A stretch of 64,000 nt of DNA from Hyaloscypha bicolor E (taxonomy: Eukaryota; Ascomycota; Leotiomycetes; Helotiales; Hyaloscyphaceae): assembly GCF_002865645.1 (NCBI RefSeq), contig NW_020194558.1, forward strand, positions 992,001-1,056,000. Reading direction: 5' to 3'. Below are positions 60,643-64,000 of the stretch, piece after piece; position 1 is the first letter of the stretch, and every line of letters starts with the position of its first letter. The notes under the pieces were generated by a model, which saw only the letters and a list, made by a program, of their open reading frames with translations, was not told where the DNA came from and searched no databases. Both the position numbers and the translations under genes were made by a program.

Positions 60643-61918
60643 TTGTTTTGTTTGCATTGTAATATTCGAACCATTGATCGGCTGAGAATCCCCCGCAACA
60701 TCAAAAGCAGTTTTGTTCTTACCGTTGACTTCGTTCACCTCTGCACCCCTCCTTAGCAATACTTTAATGACTTCTGGTCTTCCATATTGAGACGCCACAT
60801 GCAACGCGGTTTGATGGTTAACTTTGCCCGACTTTGCTCCTTTTTCTAACAACAGCTCAACCGCTTCTGCACTCCCGCCTTGAGCCGCCAAATGCAAGGC
60901 AGTCAGACCTTCCTCGTTCGGATCCTCGAGATATGCTTTTCGGATCGAGTTCGGAAATTTGTCCAAAAGAGTCTTTATAACAGAAGTGTGCCCTTTGAGA
61001 GCGGCAAGGTGTAAAGATTCCTTGATGTCCTCGTTAATCAAAGACCTATTGCCCCCTTCGTGAATGGAATTTCTTTTTGCTAGAAGGTATATAACCGTTT
61101 CTGAGTGACTAGCTGAAGCTGCTAGTTTCAGAGGTGTCCTCTTTCTCTGATCCTTCTCTAGGTAATCGGCATCGTTTTCAATCAGCCAGCGAACTGCGTG
61201 TGTGTGCCCTTCGGAAGCAGCGCAATGCAAGGCTGTTCGGCCAATTTTATCCTGAGCCTGGATTGTATTTCTCTTGCCAAATAACATTTTGAGGATACAT
61301 ACTCGTCCACCAAGCGCTGCCCAGTGTAGTGGCGTCCTCTCTCGATGGTCATGGGCTATTATATGGTCAGGTATATTCATAAAAAATTCCACCAAACTTT
61401 TGTGTCCGAAGTATGATGCAACCATAAGGTTTGTAACACCTGAAGGGACCATTATGGAAAAGCGCCAGCCGTTTCCGTAGTCTGACTCGATACGAGCCTA
61501 ATCTTGCACATAATTCCACCAATTTTCAATGGTACAAGACTTAGAATCAGGCATGTAGAGGTATGCTGCTGAATCGCAAAGATCTTTATAAAGAGCTTTA
61601 TCACGATCTTTATCCGAATTCTGACAGTATTGCAAATGAATAGTCCAACTTTTGGCAGCGTGCTGCTCAAAACCCCACTTTCCTCGGGCTGACCACTTCG
61701 TTACATAAGTCGACTTAGCAAAGTCATCAAAACGAAAGAGTTCTTACTTCATTCTTCCTGTCGGACTTGTCTTGCATAAACGGTGTATTATTAACAAGGA
61801 TAGGACATCGCAGAAGCTCGTTTGAGGATACGAGGTAAGAGTTAGGGTTTGGAAGGGAGTTTATTGTGAATAATAGAGGAGGAAATATTATGTCAAGCGT
61901 ATCGCAATTGAAATGCAC
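60625..61918 (-). pseudogene. Ankyrin-repeat protein, with premature stop
   Basis: Intact frame from ATG 61452 to 60625 (275 residues). It holds about seven ankyrin repeats, recognisable by RTPLHWAALGGRVCILKMLF, GRTALHCAASEGHTHAVRWL, RTPLKLAASASHSETVIYLL, ESLHLAALKGHTSVIKTLL, LTALHLAAQGGSAEAVELLL, QTALHVASQYGRPEVIKVLL and KTAFDVAG. The same frame continues upstream through SDYGNGWRFSI, a TAG at 61498-61500, then ENWWNYVQD, LCDSAAYLYMPDSK and FEQHAAKSWTIHLQYC to 61695. A 52 bp intron (61696-61747, GTAAG...ACGAAG) joins to 61748-61918. The upstream text resembles the link between NACHT and ankyrin parts of fungal NLR-like proteins, so this is probably the 3' remnant of a larger gene. Translation of a 275-residue ankyrin-only protein from 61452 remains possible. 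Confidence 0.7.
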
Positions 61919-62016
61919 GTCTAGCCAGCTTGGAATGAAATTCTCACTCGCCTCCCCTCTTCTACTTGCTGCTGGACCCTATAGCACGCCTATCCCATAC
62001 TATCACATCACCATCA

Positions 62017-63052
62017 TCACCGCCTCCTCAACCGCCCCCAAACCCCCCTCTCCTTCTTCAACCCCGGATTACCCCTCTCAACATTCATCTGCACCATCAG
62101 ATCCGTCCCCTCCGGCTCTGGGGGTCTCCTAACCACAAACCCCGCGTCCCCAGACTCCCCACTCGTCTCCAATCCCCTTGGCCACGGCAGCACAACCTCA
62201 ACCCTCCCCGCCCTCACCTTCCTCAACGGCTCCAACAGCACTTGCTCCGGCACTCTCACTCCCAAATCTAGAATCTCGACAACTAGGGCGCGGACCCGCA
62301 GGCGGGCGAAGGCGCGCCAGAAAGCTTCCCACTCGGCTTCGTCGGCCTTGGGATTAGTGTTGGCGGCCGTGAAGCCGATGGGCCAGGCGCGGGGTGGCAG
62401 GTACATAGGGCTGGTGAGGGAGAAGGAGAGATGGAAGTGTGCGAGGGCCATGTAGGGGGCGGGGACGGTGGCGATGAGTTGTGTGGCGGCGCTGATAGGG
62501 AGGCGAAAGGCGGCGGATGAGTAGATGAATTCGATGAATTCGAGGTAGCTATTGGGCCGGGTCAGCTAGAGCAGTAGTGTACGGCATGTGTTATGTAATG
62601 GGCGGGGCTCACGTCTGTCTACAGCTCAAGAGCAGTGGTACTATCTCCCGGCCATTTTGTACGCTCTTTCGATAGGCGGTATCGTACGGCATACAGACAC
62701 CGTTTCTAGCGCTCTGGGTTTGGAAATAGATGTGTGAAGTTGGCGACGCGCAGCGCATGTGTGTCAGTTTGTTGTTGGAGAGGAGGATGTGTTGGACGCT
62801 TCCGTAGGAGTGGAGAATGTGGGCGTAGATTTGACGCTGGATCTCGAGAGGGAGGGTGCTGAGGAGCTGGGAGTGGGTTTGTGCGTGTGGCGGATGGCGG
62901 CTGGGGGTTAGTGAGTGTGGGTGTGAGGGTGAGGCGGAGGCTCGTGAACAGAGGTTAGTGAACCATGATTTAAGCTTTAAGGGGTAGTTCCGGGCTGCTG
63001 TTGCGGAGTCCTTGCGCGAAGGGGACGAGGACGAGGAGGCTCGATCAGGCAT
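62017..63052 (-). CDS. DUF7730-like hypothetical protein
   Basis: Model: complement join 62017-62548, 62613-63052 (323 residues). The single 64 bp intron has a GTGAGC donor, a GCTGAC branch and an AATAG acceptor, and joins CRQT to YLEFIEFIYSSAAF in frame. The N-terminus is Ser/Arg-rich (MPDRASSSSSPSRKDSATAA). LLSTLPLEIQRQIYAHIL (F-box-like opening of this family), then LLLSCRQTYLEFIEFIYSSA, HFHLSFSLTSPMYLPPRAWP, EAEWEAFWRAFARLR and a basic C-terminus follow. The LP-EIR--IY ... L-CRQ-Y-E pattern is typical of the large fungal DUF7730 family; the family name is from memory. No biochemical function is known. There are no lesions. Confidence 0.82.
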
Positions 63053-63154
63053 AAGAGACGTACTATAGTAGTGGCTTGAGAGTTTCAGGGCTTGTAGTCA
63101 ACGCATGGGATTAATGCTGCAGTGGCTCTCTATATACAAGAAGGTTCAATTTCA

Positions 63155-63823
63155 GGGGAAAAACTAAAACGACCCTCCCCCCTCCACCCCTCCCCCGGTG
63201 TCGATTAGGGGTGTCGATGGGGGCCACACGAACCGAAATCAGCAGGCGGTGGCAGGTGCCCGTATACATTACTTTATATGCACTAATGTATGCAGATCAA
63301 TATATACTGGCACCCAGTGCGCGCATTGCATTCTCTGAATAGTACGTCGTTGTCGTCGTTTCCGGACAGATTCGGTTATATCGCAATTAGTCAAAAAATA
63401 AGGGTCTTATAGGCATATAGCAGTGCTTATTTCTTCTTAACCTCTTATAAACCGGGAAAATGTAAAGCGATACCTTCCAGGATATTAATATGGGGTATTA
63501 ATTAGGGATGTCGATTAGTAATATTATTTGGGGGGGAAGGGGGTATCGAAGAGGGGTGTCGACCTCAAGAGAGCCTGAAAATTTCGCGATTAACGAGTAA
63601 GCACCTGGAACTTTTGCCTCGTGCGCAATAATTACCTAGGCTCTCTTATGCTCCAAAACTAAAGCTCTTATATATAAATTTCCTTATATCTATATTAAGA
63701 AATCTGACTCGAGAGAAAGGCTTAAGACAAATAATGAATTAGGCATTATTAAAGCTCTAAAATTTATTAATACTTCTACTCGATACTTGGGGGGGGGGGG
63801 GGCGTCGTTTTAGTTTTCCCCCC
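63155..63823. mobile_element. About 670 bp TIR element with G-rich ends (MITE-like)
   Basis: GGGGAAAAACTAAAACGACC at 63155-63174 is inverted at 63804-63823 (GTCGTTTTAGTTTTCCCCCC). Inside each end are C/G homopolymer runs and repeated GGTGTCGA words (63198-63222 and 63505-63565, mirrored). No coding frame. I could not identify a target duplication. Confidence 0.55.
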
Positions 63824-64000
63824 AAAATCCTGCCCTATCCTAGGAGCCGCAATTATCCAGTCACGTGGAAACCAATCCACCCTGCAACAATATAGAAGAT
63901 GGGTTTGCACTTTGGCTATTCTGGTCATCTCTATGCTCTATGGCATCAATATCTTAATGATGATGTGAGTCCAGACATTGACTTCTGTTCTGGTGTTTGT
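63824..64000. other. Window end, no supported gene
   Basis: A TCACGTG motif lies at about 63860. The rest is too short to judge. Confidence 0.3.

Noticed and set aside
1..64000. CRISPR arrays, rRNA or tRNA genes
   Set aside because: No regularly spaced identical repeats, rRNA-like blocks or tRNA cloverleaf with TTCGANTC-type arm was noticed; tRNAs were judged by eye only, so one could be missed.

Overview
The window is nuclear DNA of a filamentous ascomycete (Pezizomycotina; Leotiomycetes is my guess). The reasons are short GT-AG introns of about 45-130 bp with CTAAC/CTAAT-type branch sites, fungal gene families (HET, LysM, kinase-pseudokinase, NACHT/ankyrin-type, DUF7730-like, Psr phosphatase, Pxa1 ABC transporter), and a sharp split between normal-composition DNA and blocks of extreme A+T. 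The blocks look as expected after repeat-induced point mutation (RIP): transposon reading frames carry TAA/TAG where Gln or Trp is expected, Asp-Asp catalytic pairs have become Asn-Asn, and zinc-knuckle Cys have become Tyr.

Layout. (1) 1-7960, minus strand: a two-domain protein kinase gene, open at the left window edge, split by a 5.2 kb terminal-inverted-repeat DNA transposon (2042-7216). The transposon has 62/63 bp TIRs, a 5 bp CCCGG target duplication, a decayed integrase-core transposase and a second acidic/Pro-Ala-rich gene. (2) 8515-9078: a GC-richer inverted repeat. (3) About 9300-35500: one very large, RIP-degraded nest. The outermost layer is a plus-strand Helitron, with its N-terminal Rep-side domain at 9635-10690 and helicase C-terminus at about 34900-35400. 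It is split by a minus-strand Ty3/gypsy-type element (12603-32869; 205 bp LTRs, TATAG duplication). That element holds two copies, in the same orientation, of a second Ty3/gypsy-type element (13724-19849 and 25402-31528; 260 bp LTRs, each with its own target duplication). (4) 35599-37440: a mosaic of 87 bp hairpin elements, a second Helitron 5' end and a decayed zinc-finger-like gene. (5) 37653-45994: broken self-recognition and chitin-binding genes: a HET-domain pseudogene, a second HET fragment, and a multi-LysM pseudogene interrupted by 2.3 kb of RIPped DNA, with a repeated ~200 bp segment at 39488 and 44163. (6) 46114-58000: ordinary gene space with a frameshifted unknown gene, SEC61 beta (minus), a Psr-type HAD phosphatase (minus) and a peroxisomal fatty-acyl ABC half-transporter (plus), then a cytochrome-domain remnant. 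(7) 58000-64000: mostly non-coding, with a nonsense-bearing ankyrin gene, an intact two-exon DUF7730-like gene and a small G-rich TIR element.

Together: three genes look fully functional housekeeping or stress genes (Sec61 beta, Psr phosphatase, Pxa1) and one intact gene is of unknown function. Nearly every gene of the recognition/incompatibility type is broken. The clearest results are structural: insertion boundaries with target duplications that allow the order of events to be read directly from the sequence.
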